A model generated the notes under the pieces. That model worked only from the letters and a program-made list of their open reading frames with translations, had not been told where the DNA came from and did not search any database. The position numbers were made by a program, and so were the translations under genes. From positions 1 to 64,000 of the forward strand of contig NZ_BOMZ01000108.1 in the NCBI RefSeq assembly GCF_016862455.1: a stretch of 64,000 nt of DNA, written 5' to 3'. Below, one piece after another: positions 18,012 through 26,900 of this stretch (position 1 is the first letter of the stretch; each line of letters opens with the position of its first letter). The stretch is from Actinoplanes utahensis (GTDB lineage: Bacteria; Actinomycetota; Actinomycetes; Mycobacteriales; Micromonosporaceae).

Positions 18012-20522
18012 GTGAGTGAATCTGGTGGGCCGGACGTGACACAGGAGTTGCGACTGCCCTGGGACGACGATCCCGAGGACCTGTACGAGCATGCCCCCTG
18101 TGGATACCTGACGACGCTCCCGGACGGCACGATCGTCCGGGTCAACGAGACGTTCCTGAACTGGACCGGGTATTCGCGGTCCGACCTGATCGGCCTCAAA
18201 CGGTTCCGCGACCTGCTGACCAAGAGCGACCAGATCTATCACGAGACGCACTACGCGCCGTTACTGAACATGCAGGGCGAGGTGCACGAGATCGCGCTCG
18301 AGGTGGTCCGGTCGGACCGGCAGGCGGTGCCCACCCTGGTCAACTCGGTGCTGGAACGCGGGCCGACCGGGGTGCCCCGGATCATCCGCACGATGGTCTT
18401 CAACGCCACCGAGCGGCGCAGCTACGAGCGGGAGCTGCTGAGCGCCCGCCGGGCCGCCGAGTCCTCGGAGCAACGGGTCCGGGTTCTGCAGCGGATAGTG
18501 GCCGACCTGGCGGCGGCCCCGACCGAGGCGGAGGTCGCGGAGGCCGTGGTACGCGCGCCGGAGCCCGCCTTCCAGGCCACCAGCAGCAGCATCTACCTGG
18601 TCGACACCGACTCGGACCGGCTGATCGCGGTCGCCTCGACCGATCCGACCACCGGCAACTGGGACGACATGCCCCGCTCGTCGACCCGGGCGGTCGCCGA
18701 GGTGGCCCGGCGCGGCGACCTGCACGTGGTCGGCACCGTGGCCGAGGCCGAGGAGCACTTCCCGGACCTGGCCGAGTCGATGCGCCGGTCCGAGCGGCGC
18801 AGCGTGGTGCTGCTCCCGCTGACCACCGGCCCGGCCGACGAACAGGCCGGGATGAACGTGCTGGGCGTCCTGGCGTTCAGCTTCCGTGAGGAGCGTGTCC
18901 TCACCGACGGTGAGCTGCGGGTCATCCGGCTGCTCGGGCAGCAGGCCGGGCAGGCGCTGGACCGGGCCCGGCTCTACGACGACGCCCGGCGCCGTGAGGA
19001 GCGCTCGTCGTTCCTGGCCCGCACCACGCGGGCGCTGGACGAGGAGCACCGGCTGCTGCAGCGGGCCCGCCGGCTCGTCGAGCGGGTGGTCCCGGAGATC
19101 GCCGACTGGGCCCTGATCCGGCTCCAGGTCGGCCCGGCCGGCCTGGTCGAGCACCACGGCGGCCCGGCGCCCGATCCGGCGCGGATCGAGCAGCGGACGG
19201 CCGAGGCGGTGGAGACGGCGGCGCCGGTCTTCGCCACCGACGGCGACGCCCTGGGCTGCACCGTGCTGCCGCTGATCGTCCGCGGCCGGGTGCTCGGCAC
19301 GCTGGCCGTCCGGATGGCCCCGGACCGCCGCGGCGCCGAGGCCGAGCGGCTGTTCCTCATCGACCTGGCCGACCGTATCGCGCTCGCCTGCGAGAACGCC
19401 CGCCTCTACGAGCAGGAGCGGGCCATCGCCCGGACCCTGCAGCGCAGCCTGCTGGCCGCGGACGTGCCGGGCGCCGACCCGAGGTTCGCGGTGGAGACCC
19501 ACTACCAGGCCGCCGCGCAGGACATGGAGGTCGGCGGCGACTGGTACGACGCCTTCCTGATCACCGCCAACAAGCTGGCCGTGGTGGTCGGCGACGTGGT
19601 CGGGCGGGGCATCGAGGCGGCCACCACGATGGGCCAGCTGCGCAGCGCGATCCGGGCGCTGGCCTCGGCGGAGAACGGGCCGGCCCGGCTGCTGGAGGAC
19701 CTGGACCGGTTCTGTGACCGGGTCGACTCGGCCCGGATGGCCACCCTGGTCTACGCCGAGATCGACCTGCTCAGCAGTGAGGTGTCGTACGCCTGCGCCG
19801 GTCACCTGCCCCCGCTGCTGCACGAGCCGGCCGGCTCCCCGACGTACCTGCTGGAGGGCCGGTCCGCGCCGATCGGCTCCCGGGCCGGCGACCGCCGCCG
19901 CGTCGAGCACCGGATGCGCCTGGCCGCCGGCAGCCGCCTGCTGCTCTACACCGACGGCCTCATCGAGCGCCGGAACCGCCCCATCGACCGCGGTTTCGAG
20001 ACCCTCGCCCGCGAGTACGCGCGGCTGCGGGACGCGCCGCTCAAGGGCCTGACCGCCAGCCTGGCCGACACCCTGGTCGGCCGGGACCACGGCGACGACG
20101 TGTGCCTGCTCTGCCTCACCCTGGGCGCCGAGGAGCGGCTGGAACGCTCGATCGGCGCGGACCCGCTGCAGATCGCCCTGCTCCGGGCCGACATGCGCGG
20201 CTGGCTGGCCGGCCACGGGGTGGACACCGACTGCCTCAACGCGGTGCTGCTCGCCTGTTCCGAGGCGGTGGCCAACTCGATCGAGCACGGGTACGCCGAC
20301 GACCCGTTCGGGGTGGTCGACGTGTCCGCCACGATCAGCGCGGAGACGGTGGAGGTCCGGGTCACCGACCGGGGCGGCTGGCGCGGGGGGACGGAGCCGC
20401 CCACCGATTTCACCCGCGGCCGTGGCCTTCAGCTCATCTACGAGTCGATGGACGAGGTGGCCTTCGACCGTGGCGGCGAGGGGACGACGGTGACGATGCG
20501 ACGGCACAGGACGACGGCATGA
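18012..20522 (+). CDS. RsbP-like PAS-GAF-PP2C phosphatase fused to an RsbW-like kinase domain
   Basis: 836 aa. Order: PAS (about 22-135, HAPCGYLTTLPDGTIVRVNE), short coiled coil, GAF (about 160-320), second GAF-like segment (about 340-465), SpoIIE/PP2C phosphatase (about 485-700, with VGGDWYDAF and GDVVGRGIEAA), and HATPase of anti-sigma kinase type (about 705-832, with SEAVANSIEHGY, VTDRGG and RGRGLQLIYES). The phosphatase should dephosphorylate, and the kinase phosphorylate, a STAS antagonist, which is the next gene (ATGA overlap). PAS plus the upstream RsbQ-like gene points to energy or redox input. GGAG precedes the GTG start. Joining kinase and phosphatase in one chain is known in actinomycetes. 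No sigma factor is encoded nearby. Confidence 0.9.
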   Translation: MSESGGPDVTQELRLPWDDDPEDLYEHAPCGYLTTLPDGTIVRVNETFLNWTGYSRSDLIGLKRFRDLLTKSDQIYHETHYAPLLNMQGEVHEIALEVVRSDRQAVPTLVNSVLERGPTGVPRIIRTMVFNATERRSYERELLSARRAAESSEQRVRVLQRIVADLAAAPTEAEVAEAVVRAPEPAFQATSSSIYLVDTDSDRLIAVASTDPTTGNWDDMPRSSTRAVAEVARRGDLHVVGTVAEAEEHFPDLAESMRRSERRSVVLLPLTTGPADEQAGMNVLGVLAFSFREERVLTDGELRVIRLLGQQAGQALDRARLYDDARRREERSSFLARTTRALDEEHRLLQRARRLVERVVPEIADWALIRLQVGPAGLVEHHGGPAPDPARIEQRTAEAVETAAPVFATDGDALGCTVLPLIVRGRVLGTLAVRMAPDRRGAEAERLFLIDLADRIALACENARLYEQERAIARTLQRSLLAADVPGADPRFAVETHYQAAAQDMEVGGDWYDAFLITANKLAVVVGDVVGRGIEAATTMGQLRSAIRALASAENGPARLLEDLDRFCDRVDSARMATLVYAEIDLLSSEVSYACAGHLPPLLHEPAGSPTYLLEGRSAPIGSRAGDRRRVEHRMRLAAGSRLLLYTDGLIERRNRPIDRGFETLAREYARLRDAPLKGLTASLADTLVGRDHGDDVCLLCLTLGAEERLERSIGADPLQIALLRADMRGWLAGHGVDTDCLNAVLLACSEAVANSIEHGYADDPFGVVDVSATISAETVEVRVTDRGGWRGGTEPPTDFTRGRGLQLIYESMDEVAFDRGGEGTTVTMRRHRTTA

Positions 20523-20626
20523 GCGACCGGAGGGAGTTCATGGCGGAGCCACCCCGCTCTGGTGAGCACGGCATGAGCGACCGGAGGGAGTTCATGGCGG
20601 AGCCACCCCGTTCTGGTGGGCACGGC
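20519..20626. repeat. 54-bp tandem duplication of a translation start region
   Basis: 20519-20572 and 20573-20626 are almost identical. Each unit carries an ATG at its first base, GGAGG (20529-20533; 20583-20587) and a second in-frame ATG 6 nt after it (20540; 20594). The unit is 18 codons, so the frame is kept into the STAS gene, whose third-copy ATG is at 20627. Confidence 0.92.
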
Positions 20627-20971
20627 ATGACCGACGAGTGGGTGAGCTTCTCGCGGCGGGGTGTCACGGAGTTGGTCCATCTGAAGGGTGAGATAGACCT
20701 CGCGAACGCCAACGACATCGGCCGGGCCGTCGTGGCCCGGACCACCGAGGCGAGCGCCGTGCTGATCGACCTGACCGCGGTCTCGTTCCTGGACAGCGCC
20801 GGGGTGCGGCTGCTGGACTTCATCGTCGGAGATCTGGACGACCGGGGGAAACCGATCCGGCTGGTCGTCGGGGAGCGCGGGGCCGCACGGATGACGCTGC
20901 AGCTCTGCGCGTTCCGCGCCGACCTGCTGGCGACCGACCTGGACCGGGCCGCGGCGGAACTGGAGCGGTAG
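20519..20971 (+). CDS. STAS-domain anti-sigma factor antagonist
   Basis: RsbV/SpoIIAA-type protein. The STAS domain begins at about 20640 (WVSFSRRGVTELVHLKGEID) and holds the phosphorylatable serine in SFLDSAGVRLLDF. Unphosphorylated it would bind an anti-sigma kinase and free a sigma factor; the upstream PP2C/kinase fusion probably sets its state. Translation could begin at 20519, 20540, 20573, 20594 or 20627, because the start region is duplicated. The two with perfectly spaced GGAGG are 20540 and 20594, and homologues would begin near 20627. The longest form has 150 residues; the N-terminal extension carries two MSDRREFMAEPPRSG units. Confidence 0.88.
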   Translation: MSDRREFMAEPPRSGEHGMSDRREFMAEPPRSGGHGMTDEWVSFSRRGVTELVHLKGEIDLANANDIGRAVVARTTEASAVLIDLTAVSFLDSAGVRLLDFIVGDLDDRGKPIRLVVGERGAARMTLQLCAFRADLLATDLDRAAAELER

Positions 20972-20988
20972 TGCCGAACGGCCTCGCG

Positions 20989-20994
20989 TACCCT
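20989..20994 (+). promoter_or_regulatory. Candidate -10 box, radical SAM gene
   Basis: TACCCT ends 8 nt before the ATG at 21003, and no Shine-Dalgarno sequence intervenes, so a leaderless transcript is likely. Confidence 0.4.
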
Positions 20995-21002
20995 GGACAC
21001 CC

Positions 21003-22946
21003 ATGAGCGTGAGTTCCGTCTTCCCGCAGCTCGAGCAGCTGCTGCCCAGGGTCAGCAAACCGATCCAGTACGTGGGCGGCGAGCTCGGCGCCGTCGTCAA
21101 GGACTGGGACGAGACCACCGTCCGGTGGGCGCTGATGTACCCCGACGCCTACGAGGTCGGCCTGCCCAACCAGGGCGTGCAGATTCTGTACGAGGTGCTC
21201 AACGAGCAGGCGGACGTGCTCGCCGAGCGGACCTACGCGGTCTGGCCCGACCTCGAGGCGCTGATGCTGGAGAACGGCGTCCCGCAGTTCACCGTCGACG
21301 CGCACCGGCCGGTGAAGGCGTTCGACGTGTTCGGGCTGTCGTTCGCCACCGAGCTGGGTTACACGAACATGCTGTGCGCGCTCAAGCTGGCCGGCATCCC
21401 GCTGGACAGCGCCGACCGGGACGAGTCGCACCCGATCGTGCTGGCCGGCGGTCATGCCAGCTTCAACCCGGAGCCGATCGCCGACTTCATCGACGCCGCC
21501 GTGCTCGGTGATGGCGAGGAGGCGGTCCTGGAGATCACCGGGATCATCCGGGAGTGGAAGGCCGAGGGCTGCCCCGGCGGGCGCGACGAGCTGCTGCTGC
21601 GCCTGGCCCGGACCGAGAGCATCTACGTGCCCCGGTTCTACGACGTGGACTACCTGCCCGACGGCCGGATCCAGCGCGTCGTGCCGAACCGGCCGGACGT
21701 GCCGTTCCGGGTCGCCAAGCGGACCACGATGGATCTCGACGCGTGGCCGTACCCGAAGAAGCCCCTCGTGCCTCTGGCCGAGACCGTCCACGAGCGGTAC
21801 GCGGTGGAGATCTTCCGGGGTTGCACCCGGGGCTGCCGGTTCTGCCAGGCCGGCATGATCACCCGCCCGGTGCGGGAGCGGTCGATCACCACGGTCGGCC
21901 AGATGGTCAAGGAGGGCCTGGAGTTCTCCGGCTTCAACGAGGTCGGCCTGCTGTCGCTGTCCAGCGCCGACCACTCCGAGATCGGTGACATGTGCTCCGG
22001 TCTCGCCGAGCAGTACGCGGACACCAACGTCTCGCTGTCACTGCCGTCCACCCGGGTCGACGCGTTCAACATCGACCTGGCCCAGGAGCTGTCCCGCAAC
22101 GGGCGGCGGACCGGTCTCACCTTCGCGCCCGAGGGCGGCTCGGAGCGGATCCGCAAGGTCATCAACAAGATGGTGACCAAGGAGGACCTGATCCGGACCG
22201 TCGTCACGGCGTACTCGAACGGCTGGCGGCAGGTGAAGCTGTACTTCATGTGCGGCCTGCCCAGCGAGACCGACGAGGACGTCCTGGAGATCGCCGAGAT
22301 GGCGCACGAGGTGATCCGGGCCGGCCGTGCCGCGGCCGGCACCAAGGACATCCGGTGCACGGTGTCGATCGGCGGGTTCGTGCCGAAGCCGCACACCCCG
22401 TTCCAGTGGGCGCCGATGGACCGGCCGGAGGTCATCGACGGCCGGCTCAAGATGCTCAAGAACGCGATCAACAGTGACCGCTCGCTCGGCCGGGCGATCG
22501 GTTTCCGCTACCACGACGGCGAGCCGTCCCTGATCGAGGGCCTGCTGTCGCGTGGCGACCGCCGGGTCGGCAAGGTCATCCGCCGGGTCTGGGAGAAGGG
22601 CGGCCGTTTCGACGGCTGGTCCGAGCACTTCTCGTACGCGCGCTGGGTCGAGGCCTGTGACGAGGTCCTGCCCGGGATGGGTGTGGACCTGGACTGGTTC
22701 ACCACCCGCGAGCGCGAGGAGCTGGAGGTCCTGCCCTGGGACCACCTGGACTCCGGTCTCGACAAGGACTGGCTGTGGCAGGACTGGCAGGACTCGATGA
22801 GCGAGTTCGAGCAGGACGACTGCCGCTGGACCCCGTGCTTCGACTGCGGCGTCTGCCCGTCGATGGACACCGAGATCCAGATCGGCCCGACCGGCAAGAA
22901 GCTGCTTCCTCTGACACCCGTGAAGAACCTGCGGGTCCCCGTTTAG
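21003..22946 (+). CDS. B12-binding-like/radical SAM protein (TIGR03960 type)
   Basis: 647 aa. The N-terminal 220 residues resemble a B12-binding fold (PDAYEVGLPNQGVQILY; HPIVLAGGHASFNPEP). The radical SAM core follows with Cys274, Cys278 and Cys281 in FRGCTRGCRFCQAG for the 4Fe-4S cluster. A cysteine-rich C-terminus (CRWTPCFDCGVC, near 620) may bind a further cluster or metal. The family has no firmly assigned substrate; it is usually adjacent to a DUF2344 protein, as here, and upstream of RNase E/G, which suggests an RNA- or translation-related modification. That link is from context. Confidence 0.9.
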   Translation: MSVSSVFPQLEQLLPRVSKPIQYVGGELGAVVKDWDETTVRWALMYPDAYEVGLPNQGVQILYEVLNEQADVLAERTYAVWPDLEALMLENGVPQFTVDAHRPVKAFDVFGLSFATELGYTNMLCALKLAGIPLDSADRDESHPIVLAGGHASFNPEPIADFIDAAVLGDGEEAVLEITGIIREWKAEGCPGGRDELLLRLARTESIYVPRFYDVDYLPDGRIQRVVPNRPDVPFRVAKRTTMDLDAWPYPKKPLVPLAETVHERYAVEIFRGCTRGCRFCQAGMITRPVRERSITTVGQMVKEGLEFSGFNEVGLLSLSSADHSEIGDMCSGLAEQYADTNVSLSLPSTRVDAFNIDLAQELSRNGRRTGLTFAPEGGSERIRKVINKMVTKEDLIRTVVTAYSNGWRQVKLYFMCGLPSETDEDVLEIAEMAHEVIRAGRAAAGTKDIRCTVSIGGFVPKPHTPFQWAPMDRPEVIDGRLKMLKNAINSDRSLGRAIGFRYHDGEPSLIEGLLSRGDRRVGKVIRRVWEKGGRFDGWSEHFSYARWVEACDEVLPGMGVDLDWFTTREREELEVLPWDHLDSGLDKDWLWQDWQDSMSEFEQDDCRWTPCFDCGVCPSMDTEIQIGPTGKKLLPLTPVKNLRVPV

Positions 22947-22956
22947 GAGATTTCCG

Positions 22957-23733
22957 ATTCCTCCGAAGAACCAACCCGTCGGCGGTCAGGCCCCGGTCGT
23001 CCAGCGGATCCGTCTGCGGTACGCCAAGCGTGGCCCGCTCCGCTTCACCTCGCATCGGGACTTCGCCCGCGCGTTCGAGCGGGCGCTGCGCCGTGCCGCC
23101 GTGCCGATCGCCTTCTCCCAGGGCTTCACCCCGCACCCGAAGATCTCGTACGCCAGCGCCGCCCCGACCGGTGTCGGCAGCGAGGCGGAGTACCTGGAGA
23201 TCGGCCTGCAGGCCCCGGTCGACCCGGAGCAGCTGCGGGTCGCGCTGGACGCCGCTCTCTCCCCGGGCCTCGACATCCTGGAGGCGGTGATCGCCGGCGA
23301 GGGCAGCCTCGCCGACCGGATCGACGCCTCGCAGTGGCGTCTGGAGCTGCCGCAGGTCGAGCCCGCGGTCGCGGAGAAGGCGGTCACCGCGTTCCTGGAC
23401 TCGGCGGAAGTCCTGGTGGAACGCATGACCAAGCAGGGCAAGCGCGCTTTCGACGCGCGGGCGGCGGTGTCCCGGTGCGCGGTGGCTGCTGAGCCGGACC
23501 TACCTTCCGGGGCGGTTGCGGTACCGTGTGCGATAATCGACCTTGTCGTACGGCAGGTGACACCCGCCGTGCGGCCCGATGACGTCCTCTCCGGTCTGCG
23601 TGTGGTGGCCGGCCTGGAGCCGCCGGTGCCCCCACGGGTCACTCGGCTGGCCCAGGGCACACTCACCGCGCAGGGGGAGATCGTCGATCCGTTGGACGCG
23701 GATCGCGGGGGCGTCGGCATCGGAGAGCGCTGA
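22957..23733 (+). CDS. DUF2344 (TIGR03936) protein, apparent ATT start
   Basis: About 258 aa. The conserved family N-terminus IRLRYAKRGPLRFTSHRDF and FERALRRAAVPIAFSQGF is encoded from about 23003. In that frame there is no ATG, GTG or TTG between the stop at 22921 and GTG 23101, and starting at 23101 would delete the conserved region. AGGAGA (22945-22950) is spaced 6 nt from ATT at 22957, giving MPPKNQPVGG. I therefore annotate the ATT start. The protein is the constant partner of the preceding radical SAM protein and probably acts with it; its biochemical role is unknown. A sequencing error is the alternative explanation for the missing start. Confidence 0.82.
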   Translation: MPPKNQPVGGQAPVVQRIRLRYAKRGPLRFTSHRDFARAFERALRRAAVPIAFSQGFTPHPKISYASAAPTGVGSEAEYLEIGLQAPVDPEQLRVALDAALSPGLDILEAVIAGEGSLADRIDASQWRLELPQVEPAVAEKAVTAFLDSAEVLVERMTKQGKRAFDARAAVSRCAVAAEPDLPSGAVAVPCAIIDLVVRQVTPAVRPDDVLSGLRVVAGLEPPVPPRVTRLAQGTLTAQGEIVDPLDADRGGVGIGER

Positions 23734-23760
23734 CCGGGAGTCCGGTCGGTGTTCGTCGAG

Positions 23761-23842
23761 CTTTTTTCAGCATGGCGAGGCGGCAACACCCGGCACCGGG
23801 CAACGGGCCGGTGGTCTTCGGCCAATGCCAGGTTGAAAAAAG
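23761..23842 (+). promoter_or_regulatory. Structured rne 5' leader with A/U-rich stem
   Basis: CTTTTTTCA (23761-23769) is complementary to TGAAAAAAG (23834-23842). Inside, GCATGGC (23770-23776) pairs with GCC (23821-23823) and ATGC (23825-23828) around a bulged A. The A/U-rich stem is strikingly unlike its GC-rich surroundings. It lies 120 nt before the start codon of RNase E/G, whose family is known to autoregulate through 5' UTR hairpins in enterobacteria. Confidence 0.6.
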
Positions 23843-23961
23843 GTCACTGGCAGACTTCGGCAAGCCCGACCCGCACAGGGCTGGGCCCGAAAAACTTTGC
23901 AGCGACCCTGCGTGGCAGCGCTCACCCGCGCCCGGGGTCGCCGAGAACTGGAGAGCGCCCC

Positions 23962-26900
23962 ATGCTCGATAACGAGCCCCCAGTCAACCTGGGAGATCAG
24001 GGCGGTGAACGGGACGGAGCAGTCACGCCGCCCGCGGATGCCGCCGCAAGCACCACCCCGGCACGCCGGACGCGGGCTCCGCGTCGCAAGGCGGCAGCGC
24101 CTCCACCGGAGGCTGACGCGCCGGTGGCTGACGCTCCGGTGGCCGACGCCGCCGGCCCGGCTGCCGAGCCCGGCGCCGGGATCGAGGCCGCTGCCGCGGC
24201 TGACCCCGCCGAGGCGCCGCCCGCGCCGGTGAAGAAGGCCACCCGGGCCCGGCGCAAGAAGGCCGAGCCCACTGCCGAGGCTGCCGCCCCGGCAGCTCCC
24301 CAAGCTGACGAGCCGGCCACCGTCCAGGCCGCCGAGTCCGCTGCCGTCCCGGCCGCCGCCGAGGGCCCGGCCGCGGAGGCCGCCGAGGTCCCGCCCGCGC
24401 CGGTGAAGAAAGCCACCCGGGCTCGCCGTAAGAAGGTCGAGCCGGCTGCCGAACAGCCCACTCTCCTGGAGGACTCGACCCCGGCCGACGTACCGGCCGA
24501 GGTGGTGGAGACGCCCGCCGCGACCGCCGAGCCGGCCGTCCCGGAGCTCTCCGAGGAGGACGAGGCCGCTCTCATCGAGGAAGCCGCCGTGGAGGCCGCC
24601 GCGGCCGCCCGCGCCGCCGGTGCCCCGGTGGTCGGCATCCTTCCGCTCGACGACGACTTCGTGGAGGAGAAGCCGGCCCGCCCCGCCCGGGGCCGCCGTG
24701 GCGCCCTCCCGCCCGCTGTGCTGTTCATGCCCCCGGAGGCCGTGGAGGCCGAACCCGCGCCGGTGAGCCGTCGCCGCCGCCCGGCCGCCGAGCCGGTCGC
24801 CGCCGAGGCCCCGGCCGTCGCCGAGCCGGCGCCCGCGCCGGTCGAGGCCGTGGCCGTGCCCGAGGAGACCATCGAGGAGCCCGCCGAGGGCACCCGCCGC
24901 AGCCGTCGCCGCCGCAGGGGCGCTGCCGAGGAGCCCGCCGAGGTGGCGGTCGCCGAGGCGGAGCCGGCGCTGGAGGAGGCCGAGGAGAGCGCCGACGACG
25001 TCGAGGACGGTGCCGACGACGAGAACGACGACGATGAGGACGGCGCCGCCGGCCGTCGTCGTCGCCGCCGTGGCCGCCGCGGCCGGGGCCGGGGCAAGGG
25101 CCCGTCCGACGAGGCCGACGACGCCGACGCCGAGGAGGGCGCCGAGGAGGGCGCGGAGGCGTCCGCCGAGGACGGCGAGGACGAGGACGAGGAGCCGGAG
25201 GAGGGCGAGGGCGAGGGCGACGGCGTCACCCGGCGTCGCCGCCGCCGGCGTCGCAAGGGCTCCAGCGGTGACGGCGAGACCGGCGGCATCGAGGACGGCG
25301 TGCACACCGTGGTCCGGGTGCGCGAGCCCCGGCGCACCTCCGACGAGGTGCAGGGTGTCTCCGGCTCGACCCGGCTGGAGGCCAAGCGCCAGCGCCGCCG
25401 GGACGGCCGCGAGCAGCGCCGTACCCGCCCGCCGATCCTGAGTGAGTCGGAGTTCCTGGCCCGCCGTGAGGCGGTGGACCGGGTCATGGTCGTCCGGCAG
25501 AAGCAGGACCGCACCCAGATCGCGGTGCTCGAGGACGGCATCCTGGTCGAGCACTACGTCGCCCGGGCCACCTCCGGCACCATGGTCGGCAACGTCTACC
25601 TCGGCAAGGTGCAGAACGTGCTGCCGAGCATGGAGGCGGCGTTCGTCGACGTGGGCCGCGGCCGCAACGCCGTGCTCTACGCCGGTGAGGTCAACTGGGA
25701 CGCCACCGGGCTGGAGGGCCGGGCCCGCTCGATCGAGCAGGCACTGCGCTCCGGCGACTCGGTGCTGGTACAGGTCACCAAGGACCCGATCGGCCACAAG
25801 GGCGCCCGCCTGACCAGCCACATCGCGCTCTCCGGCCGGCACCTGGTCTACGTGCCGAACGGCAACGCGTCCGGGATCAGCCGCAAGCTGCCGGACAACG
25901 AGCGCAAGCGGCTCCGGGACATCCTGAAGAAGCTGGTGCCGGACGGTGCGGGCGTGATCGTCCGGACCGCGGCCGAGGGCGCCACCGAGGACGAGCTGGC
26001 CCGCGATGTCAAGCGGCTGCAGGCGCAGTGGGAGGACATCCAGGCGCGGGCCGCCGAGGGCAACGCCCCGCGGGCGCTGTCCGAGGAGCCGGACCTGGTC
26101 ATCCGGGTCGTCCGGGACCTCTTCAACGAGGACTTCCGCGAGCTGGTGGTCCAGGGCGAGCAGGCGTACGCCGAGGTCGAGAACTACCTCGACTCGGTCT
26201 CCCCGGACCTGGTGGAGCGGCTGCGGCGGCACACCGGCGTGACGGACGCCTTCGCCGAGTGGCGCATCGACGAGCAGATCCTCAAGGCTCTCGACCGCAA
26301 GGTCTTTCTCCCGTCCGGCGGTCACCTGGTGATCGACCGGACCGAGGCGATGACCGTGGTCGACGTCAACACCGGTAAGTACACCGGCGCGGGCGGCAAC
26401 CTGGAGGAGACGGTCACCCGCAACAACCTGGAGGCGGCCGAGGAGATCGTGCGCCAGCTGCGGCTGCGCGACCTCGGCGGCATCGTGGTGATCGACTTCA
26501 TCGACATGGTGCTGGAGAGCAACCGCGAGCTGGTGCTGCGGCGGCTCACCGAGTGCCTGGGCCGGGACCGGACGAAGCACCAGGTCACGGAGATCACCTC
26601 GCTGGGTCTGGTGCAGATGACCCGCAAGCGGATCGGTGCGGGCCTGCTGGAGGCGTTCAGCGAGAACTGCGACCACTGCAAGGGCCGCGGCCTGATCATC
26701 CATCAGGAGCCGGTGCCGGAGAAGCGGTCGAACGGCGGCGGTGGCGGCAACGGCGGCGGGGCGAGCAGCCAGGTCAAGGCGGTCGCGGCGACGGTGCGTA
26801 CCGAGACGCCCGTGCGTACCGAGACGCCCGTGCAGCAGCCCCAGCAGCAGTCGTCGCGTCAGCGGCGTCGCCGTGGTGGCGGCGACAGCGCCCCGGTGGA

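Noticed and set aside
23101..23733. GTG 23101 as start of the DUF2344 gene
   Set aside because: It would remove the conserved family N-terminus that is encoded just upstream in the same frame.
23767..26703. 978-codon open frame on the minus strand opposite rne
   Set aside because: It is a GC-bias shadow: the plus strand has the S1, catalytic and zinc motifs of RNase E/G, and the minus frame is low-complexity Gly/Leu/Val with no domain.
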